Shown: piece by piece, positions 11,679 through 20,611 of the stretch | Layout of the letters: every line of letters starts with the position of its first letter | Position numbering within the stretch: position 1 is the stretch's first letter | NCBI GenBank assembly: GCA_934096235.1 | Contig: CAKOLO010000001.1 | Span: forward strand, 414,782 to 478,781 | From: an uncultured Bacilli bacterium | GTDB lineage: Bacteria; Bacillota_I; Bacilli_A; RF39; UBA660 | DNA length: 64,000 nucleotides | Reading direction: 5' to 3' | Position numbers and translations under genes: made by a program | The notes under the pieces: model-generated | What the model was told of the DNA's origin: nothing | Database searches by the model: none | Seen by the model: the letters and a program-made list of their open reading frames with translations, nothing else

Positions 11679-12266
11679 TTATTTTACCTTAAATATAAAG
11701 TATCCTTTATCTTTGTTAATTATTTCTACTTTTCTTTGCTCTTCAAGAATCTTCTTTATTGATAAAGCACCTTGATCCTTACGTATAACAAAATATAATG
11801 TTCCATCTTTTTCTAAATGATCAAAAGCACCTTCTAATATCTCTAATAATTTAGTTTTACCTACTCTAATTGGTGGATTAGTAATAATTACATTGTATTT
11901 ATTTTTAATATTTTGATATGCATCACTTATAAATGCACTTCCATTAAACTTAGGATAACGTTTAATATTTCTATTTGTTAGATGGACTGCTCTTTTATTA
12001 ACATCAACCATATCTACATATGAATCAGTAAGAACACTTATTACTATTCCTATAAATCCATATCCACAACCAACATCAAGAACACTTACATTAGTTATAT
12101 TTTCTTTAAGATATGTTTCTAATAATAATTTACTTCCATAATCGACATTCTTTTTACTAAACACACCATTATCGCTATAAAACGTGAAAAAAGAAGAATC
12201 ATATTTATAACTTAATTCTCTAATTTCACTCTTTAAGTTCATATCATTTTCGAAATAATGACTCAT
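11679..12266 (-). CDS. RsmC-like class I methyltransferase between rplL and rpoB
   Basis: The 195-residue SAM-dependent methyltransferase has motif I LDVGCGYGFIG (about 65-75) and the N6-adenine/N2-guanine type motif NPPIRVGK (about 128-135). It belongs to the YbxB/RsmC-like (MTS domain) group, which is conserved between rplL and rpoB in Firmicutes and is expected to methylate guanine in 16S rRNA. The SD AGAAGGAG precedes ATG at 12266. It follows the rplL terminator and lies just upstream of the rpoB promoter. The substrate is inferred from the family. Confidence 0.85.
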   Translation of the reverse strand: MSHYFENDMNLKSEIRELSYKYDSSFFTFYSDNGVFSKKNVDYGSKLLLETYLKENITNVSVLDVGCGYGFIGIVISVLTDSYVDMVDVNKRAVHLTNRNIKRYPKFNGSAFISDAYQNIKNKYNVIITNPPIRVGKTKLLEILEGAFDHLEKDGTLYFVIRKDQGALSIKKILEEQRKVEIINKDKGYFIFKVK

Positions 12267-12290
12267 ACAATTCTCCTTCTCTTATATACG

Positions 12291-12314
12291 CAAAAAAGCC
12301 TTTTAACAAGGCTC
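12291..12314 (-). terminator. Terminator after rplL
   Basis: The hairpin AGCCTT-GTTAAA-AGGCT followed by six T on the minus strand lies 10 bases after the rplL stop. It probably lowers transcription into the methyltransferase gene. Confidence 0.75.
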
Positions 12315-12323
12315 ATAGTTAAA

Positions 12324-12692
12324 TTAAGCTAATTCTACAGTAGCGCCAGCTTCTTCTAATTTAGCTTTTAATTCTTCAGCTTCACTAGCAGGAATTCCTT
12401 CTTTAACATTTCCACCAGCATCAGCGATATCTTTAGCTTCTTTAAGTCCTAATCCAGTAGCTTCTCTAATTACTTTAATTACTTGTAATTTTTGAGCTCC
12501 AGCACTCTTAAGAACTACATTCTTAACACCTGTATCTGCTTCTTCTTCTACTGCAGCAGGAGCAGCAGCAACAGCAACAGCACTTGGATCAACACCAAAT
12601 TCTTCTTTCATCATATCAACTAATTCTTTAACTTCAAGAATAGTTTTTTCTTTTAAAGCTTCAATAATATCTTTGTTTTCAATCTTTGCCAT
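12324..12692 (-). CDS. rplL: Ribosomal protein bL12 (L7/L12)
   Basis: The 122-residue stalk protein forms dimers on uL10 and recruits translation GTPases. It shows the N-terminal dimerisation domain, an Ala-rich hinge ([14 protein letters not shown], about 37-50) and the conserved C-terminal domain with [17 protein letters not shown]. The SD AAGGAGGAAATAA lies inside the last codons of rplJ, one base upstream of ATG at 12692, giving tight coupling of L10 and L12 synthesis. Confidence 0.98.
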   Translation of the reverse strand: MAKIENKDIIEALKEKTILEVKELVDMMKEEFGVDPSAVAVAAAPAAVEEEADTGVKNVVLKSAGAQKLQVIKVIREATGLGLKEAKDIADAGGNVKEGIPASEAEELKAKLEEAGATVELA

Positions 12693-12693
12693 A

Positions 12694-13197
12694 TTAATTA
12701 TTTCCTCCTTCTTCTAACTTTTCAGCATATAGATTTAATCCAATACTTAAATTTCTTACATGTTCCATTAAACCACCAGCAAACATTGTAAGTAATCCTT
12801 CCATACTTGGAATAGTTGCATATTGAGCAATTACATTACTATCAGCAAATTCTGAATCAATGTATCCTACTCTAACTTCTAGAGCTGGGTGTTCTTTAGC
12901 AAACTTACTAACAACTTTGATAGGTTCGATAATAGAATCAGCAAAAAGATAAGCATTAGGTCCTTCCATGTAATCATTTAATTTAATATTCTTTTGATTT
13001 AATGCAATATTCATAAGAGTATTTTTATAAATTTTTACATCAGAATTAACTTCTCTTAAACTTCTTCTTAACTCTGCAAATTCACTAACTGTTAAACCTT
13101 GATAATTTAATAACAAGAATGTTTTAGAATTATCTAATTTTTCAGTTATTTCTTTTACAACAGCTTCTTTTTGTTTAAGTATCTCTTTACTTGCCAT
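12694..13197 (-). CDS. rplJ: Ribosomal protein uL10
   Basis: This 167-residue protein is the base of the ribosomal stalk and binds 23S rRNA and L12 dimers. The N-terminal half has the RNA-binding domain ([18 protein letters not shown]) and the C-terminal helix carries the L12 docking region. The ATG at 13197 (MASKEILKQ) is chosen because AAAGGAG lies seven bases upstream. A longer in-frame ATG at 13212 would include that SD site and is unlikely. The gene is preceded by the L10 leader and its promoter and is followed by rplL. Confidence 0.97.
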   Translation of the reverse strand: MASKEILKQKEAVVKEITEKLDNSKTFLLLNYQGLTVSEFAELRRSLREVNSDVKIYKNTLMNIALNQKNIKLNDYMEGPNAYLFADSIIEPIKVVSKFAKEHPALEVRVGYIDSEFADSNVIAQYATIPSMEGLLTMFAGGLMEHVRNLSIGLNLYAEKLEEGGNN

Positions 13198-13214
13198 ATA
13201 GTCTCCTTTCATAA

Positions 13215-13245
13215 ATTAAAAAGTTTCCTCATGACAAGGAAACTT
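13215..13245 (-). terminator. Attenuator hairpin in the L10 leader
   Basis: AAGTTTCC (8-bp stem, 13221-13228 with 13238-13245) with a 9-base loop is followed by TTTAATTT on the minus strand. It fits premature termination when L10-L12 is in excess. Confidence 0.75.
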
Positions 13246-13320
13246 GTAATAATCGTCATTATTAATGTTTCCTCGGTAAGATTTACGCATCAAGCACTTA
13301 CTGTCTTTGGTCACTTCACG
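13215..13320 (-). ncRNA. Ribosomal protein L10 leader
   Basis: The minus-strand leader contains the conserved pieces ACCAAAGACAG and CCGAGGAAAC seen in Firmicutes L10 leaders, which are bound by the L10-L12 complex for autoregulation. It runs from the rplJ transcription start (about 13320) to just upstream of the SD site and includes an attenuator hairpin at 13221-13245. This explains most of the 180-base gap between rplJ and the next gene. Confidence 0.88.
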
Positions 13321-13326
13321 AATTAG

Positions 13327-13355
13327 ATTATACAATATTATTTTTAAGTTGTAAA
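13327..13355 (-). promoter_or_regulatory. rplJ-rplL promoter
   Basis: TTTACA (13350-13355) and a perfect TATAAT (13327-13332) are exactly 17 bases apart on the minus strand. The predicted start, about 13320, is the first base of the L10 leader. Confidence 0.85.
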
Positions 13356-13378
13356 CCCCTTTTTTAACTTTTCTATGT

Positions 13379-15004
13379 TTATTCTACTATATATGGATTA
13401 TTACTAGTACCTATGCCACTTACTTTAGTAGTTCCTACGATTGATAAGACTGGTATAACACCAACACCACTAGTACTATCATCTAAATATGTACTAGAAA
13501 GTGCTCCAGTATTTGTTATATACCAAATATATCCATGTTTATTATTAGAGTTTGGTGAATAAAAATCAAATGGTGACATAGTCCAAGAATATTCTTTAGT
13601 ATATAAATAATTGCTAGTATTATCTTCCTCTGTAAGTCCTGCATACGAAGTTTCATCCCCGGTTAAGAGAGCAACTGGATAAGTAAGTTTATTATTACCA
13701 AATAACTTCTTACCACCACTATCTACTGATAAAGTAAATTTATCATTTGATTGATTACATTTAAATGTAGGATCAGCACCTAGAGAACTATAATCTTTAT
13801 ATATTCTACGAGATGTACCATAGAAATAATTATTTATACCATATGCTTTATTAGAATATGAAGTCCCTCCTGCATTTATTGCATTTCCACCACTTCTATC
13901 ATTGCAATAAACAGTATTAGCAACCACATTTTTTACATTATCACCTTTACTTAAAATATTATTAACATACCAATTATCTATATTAGTTTTAATAGTACTA
14001 TTATATTTATTACTATGAGCATTTTCATATGAAGTGCTGTTTCCACTATTATTAAGTCCGTTCATATAGCCTACATATGAGTTATCATTGCCAACTTTAT
14101 TATATAATGAATTTCCAATTTTAACAGAAGTTCCATTCTCTGAACACTTTCCACCAGTATAACTTCCACTATATCTTATCTTAACACTCCCGTCCTCATT
14201 AGTCCTAACAATTCTAAAACAATAATCAGCAAACACCAAATAATTATTGTTAACATTGCCTCTATAATAGTATACTCTTTTACCATCTTCAGTTTTACTT
14301 ATATCAGTTGTAAAGTAAACTCCTTTTCCATTAGTATCACTAGATACTTCACCAAAGTTTATCCCTTCTTTACTAGATACATAAGTACTACTAACATTAT
14401 CAGCATAAGGCTCCTCAATAGTAATTATTTTACATCTCAAGTCTTCACTACTACTATCACATAATGTATACCATGGTTTATCTTCATTTATTCCTAAAAC
14501 TCCGCTAAACTTTTTACCCTGATTATAATCTTGTTCTAAACCTGTATCTTCAAAAGTAATTTTAAGTGTATATTTATGAGTTACACCAGTTTCAATATAT
14601 ATTTCATCCTTTATAGCATCTCCATCAATCACTCTACTACTTATTTCACCACAAGTACCTTCTTCATTTCCATCACTATTTATTCTAGCGCAAGTTCCTT
14701 CAATCAACATTTCATCATTAATTATTTCATTTATTAACTCTTGCCATATAATTTTATAATAAACATCAAAAGTACCAACATTTTGAATAGATATTTCTTT
14801 AGTAATAGATTCCCCTGGTTTAGCATTTTCAAGTATTATTTCTGGTGAATCAGTATATATTAATTTAAGGGTTCCAGTTTCTACCACATTGTTTTTAACA
14901 TCATTGTTTTCTAAAGTGTTTTTAAAATATGCATAACTAAACCCTAAACTTGCTAAAATTATAAAAGAAAATATAATACCAAATAAAAGTTTTCTATCTT
15001 TCAT
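13379..15004 (-). CDS. TasA/SipW-type surface protein with C-lectin-like C-terminus
   Basis: The 541-residue protein has a SipW-type signal/anchor ending GFSYAYF and a TasA/camelysin-like beta domain (about 30-165, with GTLKLIYTDSPE and PGESITKEI). A Tyr/Asn/Ser-rich domain (about 215-540) contains FRIVRTNEDGSVKIRYSG and a late block with WTMSP and GVIPVLSI. That last pattern resembles the DUF6273/formylglycine-enzyme type C-lectin fold, but this is a tentative reading. ATG at 15004 is preferred over 15013, since AAGGGATGG then serves as SD. The N-terminal half resembles the BspA-family proteins in this window, but it has no 25-residue repeats. Confidence 0.65.
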   Translation of the reverse strand: MKDRKLLFGIIFSFIILASLGFSYAYFKNTLENNDVKNNVVETGTLKLIYTDSPEIILENAKPGESITKEISIQNVGTFDVYYKIIWQELINEIINDEMLIEGTCARINSDGNEEGTCGEISSRVIDGDAIKDEIYIETGVTHKYTLKITFEDTGLEQDYNQGKKFSGVLGINEDKPWYTLCDSSSEDLRCKIITIEEPYADNVSSTYVSSKEGINFGEVSSDTNGKGVYFTTDISKTEDGKRVYYYRGNVNNNYLVFADYCFRIVRTNEDGSVKIRYSGSYTGGKCSENGTSVKIGNSLYNKVGNDNSYVGYMNGLNNSGNSTSYENAHSNKYNSTIKTNIDNWYVNNILSKGDNVKNVVANTVYCNDRSGGNAINAGGTSYSNKAYGINNYFYGTSRRIYKDYSSLGADPTFKCNQSNDKFTLSVDSGGKKLFGNNKLTYPVALLTGDETSYAGLTEEDNTSNYLYTKEYSWTMSPFDFYSPNSNNKHGYIWYITNTGALSSTYLDDSTSGVGVIPVLSIVGTTKVSGIGTSNNPYIVE

Positions 15005-15120
15005 ATACACCATCCCTTATTATTATTCCATTGCATTATTAAAAAAATACCTTTTCATTTTATCAATAATATTTAATGATGTTAATAAAAACGAAATAAT
15101 TTTCACATTAAATTCACAAA

Positions 15121-15150
15121 AAAAGTGTAAATTAACATATTTACACTTTT
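15121..15150. terminator. Bidirectional terminator after cdaR
   Basis: A 12-bp palindromic stem (15121-15132 with 15139-15150) has T runs on both strands. It closes the cdaA-cdaR operon. The rest of the 15005-15155 gap holds no clear gene. Confidence 0.8.
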
Positions 15151-15155
15151 AATAT

Positions 15156-16529
15156 TTATTTCTTAGCAATTATAACTTCTATCTTTGTAGTTCTAGATGA
15201 ATAAGATAGTTTCAAGTCACTACCAGTTACCATTACTGGTACTTCATAAGTACCTGGCTCTAAATCTGATAAGTCAACATACGCCTTAATATCTTTAGAA
15301 TCTAATTTATCAAGTACTGATTTAACACCTTTTACTACTACATCAACCTTAGTATCACTTGCATTCTTAGCAAGAGGTTTATATTTGTTAGTATCTAAGT
15401 GTTCAAATACTATTGGAATATCTTTAAATTCTTTAGATGTCTCACCTTCCATTTTAACTTTAATAGTTATTGCTGTATCAGACATTGATCTAACACCTGT
15501 AGGTTTAACTATTGTTTCTTGGAATGTCTTATCTTTACTAAGTCCATTTACATCTATTTCTACTTCTATTTCACTAATTTCTTTAAGTACATCTTCTTCA
15601 CCATATAATGTAATATTATTTACATTTGAAGTAATTGAACTAATAGCACTACCACTAGCAACATCTCCAACTGGAACAACCTTAACAGGAACTGTCTTAC
15701 TTGGACTAGATATTTCTACAGTAGCAGTTATTGTACCTGGAACTATTTCTATATCTTTAATTTCAGTACCCTTTTCATCATATGCTATTAATTTAACATT
15801 TTCTAAAGTATAAGTACCAGCGCTATTAGCATTTAATGCATTTACATCAACTAATGCTTTAACACTAGCAACCTTCTCTAATTTTTCTTTATAAGATTTA
15901 ATAATTACTTCATCTCTATCAAGTTTAATTGAACTAATTACTAATGTACTACCAAGTTTATCTTTATTTAATATATCAGTTGTAACTGTACGAGAAGCAC
16001 TAACCTTAGGATATATAACTATTGTAGCCCTTGATGGATCTACTTTATAATCTAATGATTTAATTGGATTATTATATTTAATACTTACTTTATGAGTACC
16101 AGCAGATAAACCAGTTAAATCTAAACTTAATTTATGATCACCTAATTGTTCTGCTAAATATAGGTCACTCTTTCTACCCATAAGAACTATATCAGCACTC
16201 TCAGGTATACCCTCTACTACATATGCTTCCTCATTATATTCAGCAACAACAGGTTGATTTGATAAAACTATTGCTTCAGTTTCTACTAAATTAATAACCT
16301 TTCTATCAACTGCAAAGAATGCAGCAAACGCACAAATCAATGAAACATATATAAGAGTATTTGGTTTATTTAAGAACTTATCTAAGTTACCATTTCTATT
16401 ACTTAACTTATCGCCTATAAAGTAAACAGCCTTAGATATTGGAGTAACTAATAATACATCTATTATTCTATATAATACTTTAAATATCTTTGCGAAGAAT
16501 TTTCCTATTTTCTTAAATGTTTTTTTCAT
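15156..16529 (-). CDS. cdaR: YbbR-domain protein CdaR, regulator of CdaA
   Basis: The 457-residue membrane-anchored protein has one transmembrane segment near residues 55-75 and a long extracellular region built of YbbR-type repeats. In Firmicutes it binds and modulates the diadenylate cyclase CdaA. ATG at 16529 is preferred because AAGGTGAAGATA precedes it; a longer ORF begins at 16565 with no SD site. It overlaps the cdaA stop by 17 bases, so translation is coupled. Unlike the common cdaA-cdaR-glmM order, a terminator follows and glmM is absent here. Confidence 0.85.
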   Translation of the reverse strand: MKKTFKKIGKFFAKIFKVLYRIIDVLLVTPISKAVYFIGDKLSNRNGNLDKFLNKPNTLIYVSLICAFAAFFAVDRKVINLVETEAIVLSNQPVVAEYNEEAYVVEGIPESADIVLMGRKSDLYLAEQLGDHKLSLDLTGLSAGTHKVSIKYNNPIKSLDYKVDPSRATIVIYPKVSASRTVTTDILNKDKLGSTLVISSIKLDRDEVIIKSYKEKLEKVASVKALVDVNALNANSAGTYTLENVKLIAYDEKGTEIKDIEIVPGTITATVEISSPSKTVPVKVVPVGDVASGSAISSITSNVNNITLYGEEDVLKEISEIEVEIDVNGLSKDKTFQETIVKPTGVRSMSDTAITIKVKMEGETSKEFKDIPIVFEHLDTNKYKPLAKNASDTKVDVVVKGVKSVLDKLDSKDIKAYVDLSDLEPGTYEVPVMVTGSDLKLSYSSRTTKIEVIIAKK

Positions 16530-17343
16530 TATCTTCACCTTCGCTTTCTGTTGTATCAGCCTCATAGAATGTTTCTTTCTTAGGTTGTAATTCTTCTAAT
16601 AATAACATTCTAGCATCATCTAAAGATAAATTATAATTTAAATCACTTTGTATAGCTATTGATATTCTACCAGTCTCTTCACTAACTATAACTGAAATAC
16701 AATCTGATATTTCACTAATTCCAAGAGCTGCTCTATGACGAGTACCAAGTCTCTTAGATATATTAGGATTTGAACTAGTTGGGAATACACTACCAGCACA
16801 AGTTATCTTATCACCTTGAATTATAACACCACCATCATGAAGTGGATTATTCTTCCAGAATATTGATATTAATAACTCACTAGTTATATCAGCATACAAC
16901 TTAGTAGCTGGTTCTATATATTGAGCCAAACTATAATCTCTTTCTATAACTATTAAAGCTCCAATCTTATTCTTTTTTAAATAATCAAGAGCATTTATAA
17001 TCTCATATACTACCTTTTCTCTCTCATCAACAGTAAGAGTCTTATGTCTTCCAAGTAATTGACTTCTTCCTATACTTTCAAGAGCATTTCTAATCTCAGG
17101 TTGAAAAATAATTATTAAAGCAAGAGGCCCCCAAGAAATAACATATTCTAAAATAATACCCACAGTATTTAAATTTAAAACTCCACTCAAGAACTTTAAT
17201 AATACTATAATTATTACTCCCTTAAATATTAATGTTAATTTAAAATTATTTCTAGAATACTTTAGTAATTGGTAAAACATAAACCAAACTACCATAATAT
17301 CTAACACTTTAGCTGCAATTTTTAATATTGTTGTATAAATCAT
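16513..17343 (-). CDS. cdaA: Diadenylate cyclase CdaA (DacA)
   Basis: This protein makes cyclic di-AMP from two ATP; the messenger controls potassium uptake and cell-wall homeostasis. Its 276 residues comprise three N-terminal membrane helices (about 5-80) and a DAC domain with the active-site motifs DGGVII and RHRAALG. The SD GGAGGTATCAA precedes ATG at 17343, with TATAAT at 17369-17374. It is the first gene of a cdaA-cdaR operon. Confidence 0.95.
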   Translation of the reverse strand: MIYTTILKIAAKVLDIMVVWFMFYQLLKYSRNNFKLTLIFKGVIIIVLLKFLSGVLNLNTVGIILEYVISWGPLALIIIFQPEIRNALESIGRSQLLGRHKTLTVDEREKVVYEIINALDYLKKNKIGALIVIERDYSLAQYIEPATKLYADITSELLISIFWKNNPLHDGGVIIQGDKITCAGSVFPTSSNPNISKRLGTRHRAALGISEISDCISVIVSEETGRISIAIQSDLNYNLSLDDARMLLLEELQPKKETFYEADTTESEGEDNEKNI

Positions 17344-17458
17344 TTGATACCTCCATCATCTACTAAAATATTATACACTAAATATTATTCTATTTCCATA
17401 TATTTAAAATATATTTACAAAATAAATTATTTATTATATTTTATGATAAACTATATAT

Positions 17459-17983
17459 ATGAACAAGAACAAATTAAGAGAAAATTATAAAATTATAAGA
17501 AAGAACATACAAAATAAAGAAGAACAAAACTCAATAATTTTTAATAAAATTATTACAAACAAAAAAATATTAAAATCATCTACTCTATTAACATATGTTT
17601 CTTTCAATGATGAAATAGACACAATAAATATCATAAAATATTTTCTAGGTAAAAAGAAAATCGCAGTACCAAAGATAGAAAATAATACTATGTATTTTTA
17701 TTATATTAATAGTTTAAATGATTTAAAAAATGGATACTTTAATATACTAGAACCAACCACTAATAAGAAAGTAATAGATTTTAAGGATACTACTTGTATA
17801 GTGCCAGGTATATGTTTTGATATTAATAATTATAGAATCGGATATGGTAAAGGCTTCTATGATAGATTTCTATCAAATAAAAATATTTATACTATTGGTC
17901 TATCTTATAAAGAAACTTTAATAAAGAAAATACCAATAGATAAATATGATATTAATCTAAACGAAGTTATAACTCCATTTTAA
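17459..17983 (+). CDS. 5-formyltetrahydrofolate cyclo-ligase
   Basis: This enzyme converts 5-formyl-THF to 5,10-methenyl-THF using ATP, recycling an inhibitory folate. At 174 residues it is slightly short for the family but complete. The diagnostic C-terminal block PGICFD...RIGYGKGFYDRFL is present, as is the basic N-terminus KLRENYKIIRKNI. No SD sequence is visible; TATGAT lies only 11 bases upstream of ATG, so the message may be nearly leaderless. The 3' end overlaps the convergent gene on the other strand by 17 bases. Confidence 0.9.
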   Translation: MNKNKLRENYKIIRKNIQNKEEQNSIIFNKIITNKKILKSSTLLTYVSFNDEIDTINIIKYFLGKKKIAVPKIENNTMYFYYINSLNDLKNGYFNILEPTTNKKVIDFKDTTCIVPGICFDINNYRIGYGKGFYDRFLSNKNIYTIGLSYKETLIKKIPIDKYDINLNEVITPF

Positions 17984-19472
17984 TAACAACTATATCTTTA
18001 TATATAAATATTCCACTCTTATCTGGATATTCTTTAGCATCCTTGAGTAACTTTAATATTTCTTTTTCATCTTCTTCACTTACTTTAGCTTCAACTACAT
18101 CAACACCAAGCAAATTAAAAGCAACGATAGTATCCCCATTAAAACTTAAGAATGTCCAATTAACTCCTTGTTCTTCCAAAAAAGTTTTATTAGAAAATTT
18201 ATTTAAGAAAAACGTCTTATTAGGATCATCCCTATACAAATAATATTTTTTAGGATATTCTAAATCACTATAACCATCTAACTCTTCTATTCTCATTTGA
18301 AGTCTATTTAAATATTGAAAACTTGCTTCAGTTGATTGTCTAGCCATAACAAACGATTTATTAGCACTCACTATCATTCCAAAAGTAATAATAACTAAAA
18401 TAACTATCATAAAATTACTAAAATACTTTCTAAATTTATTATTTCTTATAACATTAAAATTATTTAAAAGAAGAGTTACTCCAACCACATAAAACATAGA
18501 ATAAGCCATTAAAGTAATAATATGATAAAACTGATAAGGCTTTATAAAACAAAATATTTTAGGTGAAATTAAAAGTAAAACAACAAGCACTAAATATAAA
18601 AACATATTCTTAACATTATATTTAAATAAAGAAACCAATACTCCAAAAAACATAACAATTTTTAACATTAAATGTATACTTTCAGGAAACATTACTCCAA
18701 AAGATGTATCTAGCAAAGTCGAAAGATTCTTTTTAATTAAACTAATATTATAATTTATACTAAACATTTGATTAGCATTTTGATAACTATTCATTTCAAC
18801 ATTAAATAAAAGCGTAGATAATTTAACACCGACTATATAAACAACAACACCCATAAAGCCATATACTATATATTTAAGAAATTCCTTATATAACTTTTTA
18901 CTATTATCAAAATTAATAATTAAGCATCCTATACAAAGTACCATTATTAATGGTAAAAAAGACTGATATATAGATGTACAAAAACCAATTAATAAAGAAG
19001 ACAACAATAATTTAAATTTATTATTAGAATATTTAAGTATATAAACAGATACTATAGATAATAAATACCCAATGCCTATAGAAAACTGCCATGGTAAATA
19101 TGTATAAGCTATTACATTAGTTGGAAAAGCCATCATAATAGTACTAACTAATATAACATAAACTTCCCTCTTAATATTAAATATTTTACCAAGCAATGCA
19201 CCACTTATAGAAAACAATATACCATTCATTATTAAAGCTAAAAATGGTACTGGATAATAATTAAAAATATAACCTATAATTGCCCAAGCCCATCTACCAA
19301 CAGATAAATATAATTTATAATCAGATAATTTATTAAGAATAACATAATCATTTATACCATCAATATTAATAATAGAATTTGTTCCAGCAAATCCATAAGT
19401 AACAATAAATATAGCAAATAACGATACTAATACTATTTTATTATCTTTAAAAAACTTCTCTATTTCTTTCAT
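17967..19472 (-). CDS. GtrII-type membrane glycosyltransferase
   Basis: The 501-residue integral membrane protein has about eleven hydrophobic helices and an extracellular C-terminal portion. The N-terminal segment NIDGINDY followed by LSVGRWAWAI matches the glucosyltransferase GtrII-type family, which adds glucosyl residues to cell-surface polymers from a lipid-linked donor. ATG at 19472 is chosen because a TATACT box lies at 19488-19493; an upstream in-frame ATG at 19505 would precede the transcription start. It is monocistronic. The acceptor polymer is unknown. Confidence 0.7.
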   Translation of the reverse strand: MKEIEKFFKDNKIVLVSLFAIFIVTYGFAGTNSIINIDGINDYVILNKLSDYKLYLSVGRWAWAIIGYIFNYYPVPFLALIMNGILFSISGALLGKIFNIKREVYVILVSTIMMAFPTNVIAYTYLPWQFSIGIGYLLSIVSVYILKYSNNKFKLLLSSLLIGFCTSIYQSFLPLIMVLCIGCLIINFDNSKKLYKEFLKYIVYGFMGVVVYIVGVKLSTLLFNVEMNSYQNANQMFSINYNISLIKKNLSTLLDTSFGVMFPESIHLMLKIVMFFGVLVSLFKYNVKNMFLYLVLVVLLLISPKIFCFIKPYQFYHIITLMAYSMFYVVGVTLLLNNFNVIRNNKFRKYFSNFMIVILVIITFGMIVSANKSFVMARQSTEASFQYLNRLQMRIEELDGYSDLEYPKKYYLYRDDPNKTFFLNKFSNKTFLEEQGVNWTFLSFNGDTIVAFNLLGVDVVEAKVSEEDEKEILKLLKDAKEYPDKSGIFIYKDIVVIKMEL

Positions 19473-19487
19473 AATAATCACAACTAA

Positions 19488-19516
19488 AGTATAAAAGAAA
19501 TACATAAAAAAAGCAA
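19488..19516 (-). promoter_or_regulatory. Promoter overlapping the spoVS terminator
   Basis: TTGCTT (19511-19516) and TATACT (19488-19493) are 17 bases apart on the minus strand. The -35 box lies inside the arm of the spoVS terminator hairpin. Confidence 0.55.
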
Positions 19517-19527
19517 CTTAGTTGCTT
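19506..19527 (-). terminator. spoVS terminator
   Basis: A 7-bp stem (19511-19517 with 19521-19527) is followed by seven T on the minus strand, right after the stop codon. Confidence 0.85.
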
Positions 19528-19789
19528 ACTTATTTTGTACTAAAAGTTTAATAGCAGTCTTCTCTTTACCATCTATAATAACATCATAAAATGCTGGAGT
19601 ACATATTAAATTCATACCAAGTGGTGCAACAAAACCTCTAGCAATAGAAATAGCCTTAATAGCTTGATTTACTGCTCCAGCTCCTACAGTTTGTATTTCT
19701 ACTTCACTACAACCTTCTCTAAATGAATTAGCAATACTACCTGCTACTTTTTGAGAAATACTTTTACTTGAAACTTTTATTATATCCAT
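19526..19789 (-). CDS. spoVS: Stage V sporulation protein S homologue
   Basis: The 87-residue SpoVS family protein has an Alba-like fold. The conserved core reads VSSKSISQKVAGSIA and VGAGAVNQAIKAI. In Bacillus it affects septation and spore coat assembly, but homologues also occur in non-sporulating bacteria as nucleic-acid-binding proteins. ATG at 19789 is chosen because GAGGTG lies six bases upstream; the longer GTG start at 19798 falls inside that SD. It is a single gene with its own terminator. Confidence 0.93.
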   Translation of the reverse strand: MDIIKVSSKSISQKVAGSIANSFREGCSEVEIQTVGAGAVNQAIKAISIARGFVAPLGMNLICTPAFYDVIIDGKEKTAIKLLVQNK

Positions 19790-19824
19790 TTCTTTCACCT
19801 CAATAATTTATATGTTTTAAAAAT

Positions 19825-19855
19825 TAAAAAAATACTAAAGATTTACTCTTTAGTA
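19825..19855 (-). terminator. Terminator after the 224-residue membrane protein
   Basis: An 8-bp stem (19834-19841 with 19847-19854) is followed by seven T on the minus strand, overlapping the end of the gene. Confidence 0.8.
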
Positions 19856-20517
19856 CTCTTTTTAATTCTTTTTCTTTTAATTTCTTTTAATACAACTTTT
19901 TTCTTCTTACCAGGCTTCTCTTTTTCAATACCACATATATAACAAAGTCTACTTTCTAATTTAGGATTTCTAATTAATATCATAAATAATGGTTCTAAAA
20001 GATTAATTAATCCAAAAGATATAAAATAATATCCAAGAATAATACTAGCTGCACAATACTTAGTAAATAATGGATTTAATATTAATATTCCAAGCATAAT
20101 TATTAAGATTGTACTAATCATTTTAGGATAGAAATTTATATCATTATTTCTAGCAAGTCTATATACATGATAGAATTTATTTAATACTACTGACACTGTA
20201 TAAAGTATTATAGAAGAACACATAATAAACGCATCATAACCAAATAAACTATTAATAAGTATATAAGATGCTACTGCTATATTAATAAGTCCAAAGAATA
20301 AATATTCATACTCCCCTGCTCTTCTATTTAAGAAATATGCAACTACTGAAAAGAACCCAAACATATAAAATAGTACTGGAGCATACTCCATAGGACTTAA
20401 TAAATCTATTTCAGGAAAAGCAATAAGTATATATCCTATCGCAGCATATATAGTATAAAGCATAATATCTATACCTAAAAATACCTTTTCAGATTCCTTA
20501 ATAATCACCTTTTTCAT
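19843..20517 (-). CDS. Multi-pass membrane protein, DUF308-like
   Basis: The 224-residue protein has about seven hydrophobic helices between residues 12 and 185 and a strongly basic cytosolic tail (KKKKVVLKEIKRKRIKK). The helix-pair pattern with small loops resembles DUF308/HdeD-like membrane proteins, but no diagnostic motif proves it. The SD AGGTG precedes ATG at 20517. It appears monocistronic, with terminators on both sides. The function is unknown. Confidence 0.55.
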   Translation of the reverse strand: MKKVIIKESEKVFLGIDIMLYTIYAAIGYILIAFPEIDLLSPMEYAPVLFYMFGFFSVVAYFLNRRAGEYEYLFFGLINIAVASYILINSLFGYDAFIMCSSIILYTVSVVLNKFYHVYRLARNNDINFYPKMISTILIIMLGILILNPLFTKYCAASIILGYYFISFGLINLLEPLFMILIRNPKLESRLCYICGIEKEKPGKKKKVVLKEIKRKRIKKSTKE

Positions 20518-20576
20518 AACAACACCTACTTATTCTAAAAACAATTTTATATCATTTAAAACACTATGTCAATCTA

Positions 20577-20605
20577 GAAAAAAAGAATAGACATTTATCT
20601 ATTCT
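20577..20605 (-). terminator. Terminator after the BspA fragment
   Basis: Stem GAATAG/CTATTC (20585-20590 with 20599-20604) is followed by seven T on the minus strand. It retains the 3' signal of the former full-length gene. Confidence 0.7.
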
Positions 20606-20611
20606 AATGTA

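Noticed and set aside
11486..11692. 68-codon + strand ORF across the rpoB promoter
   Set aside because: It overlaps the rpoB start and promoter, has no SD site and a low-complexity translation.
13198..13212. Upstream start for rplJ
   Set aside because: The extension would contain the SD site AAAGGAG that serves the ATG at 13197.
13379..15004. Diversity-generating retroelement linked to the C-lectin-like domain
   Set aside because: No reverse transcriptase, template repeat or variable repeat was seen anywhere in the window.
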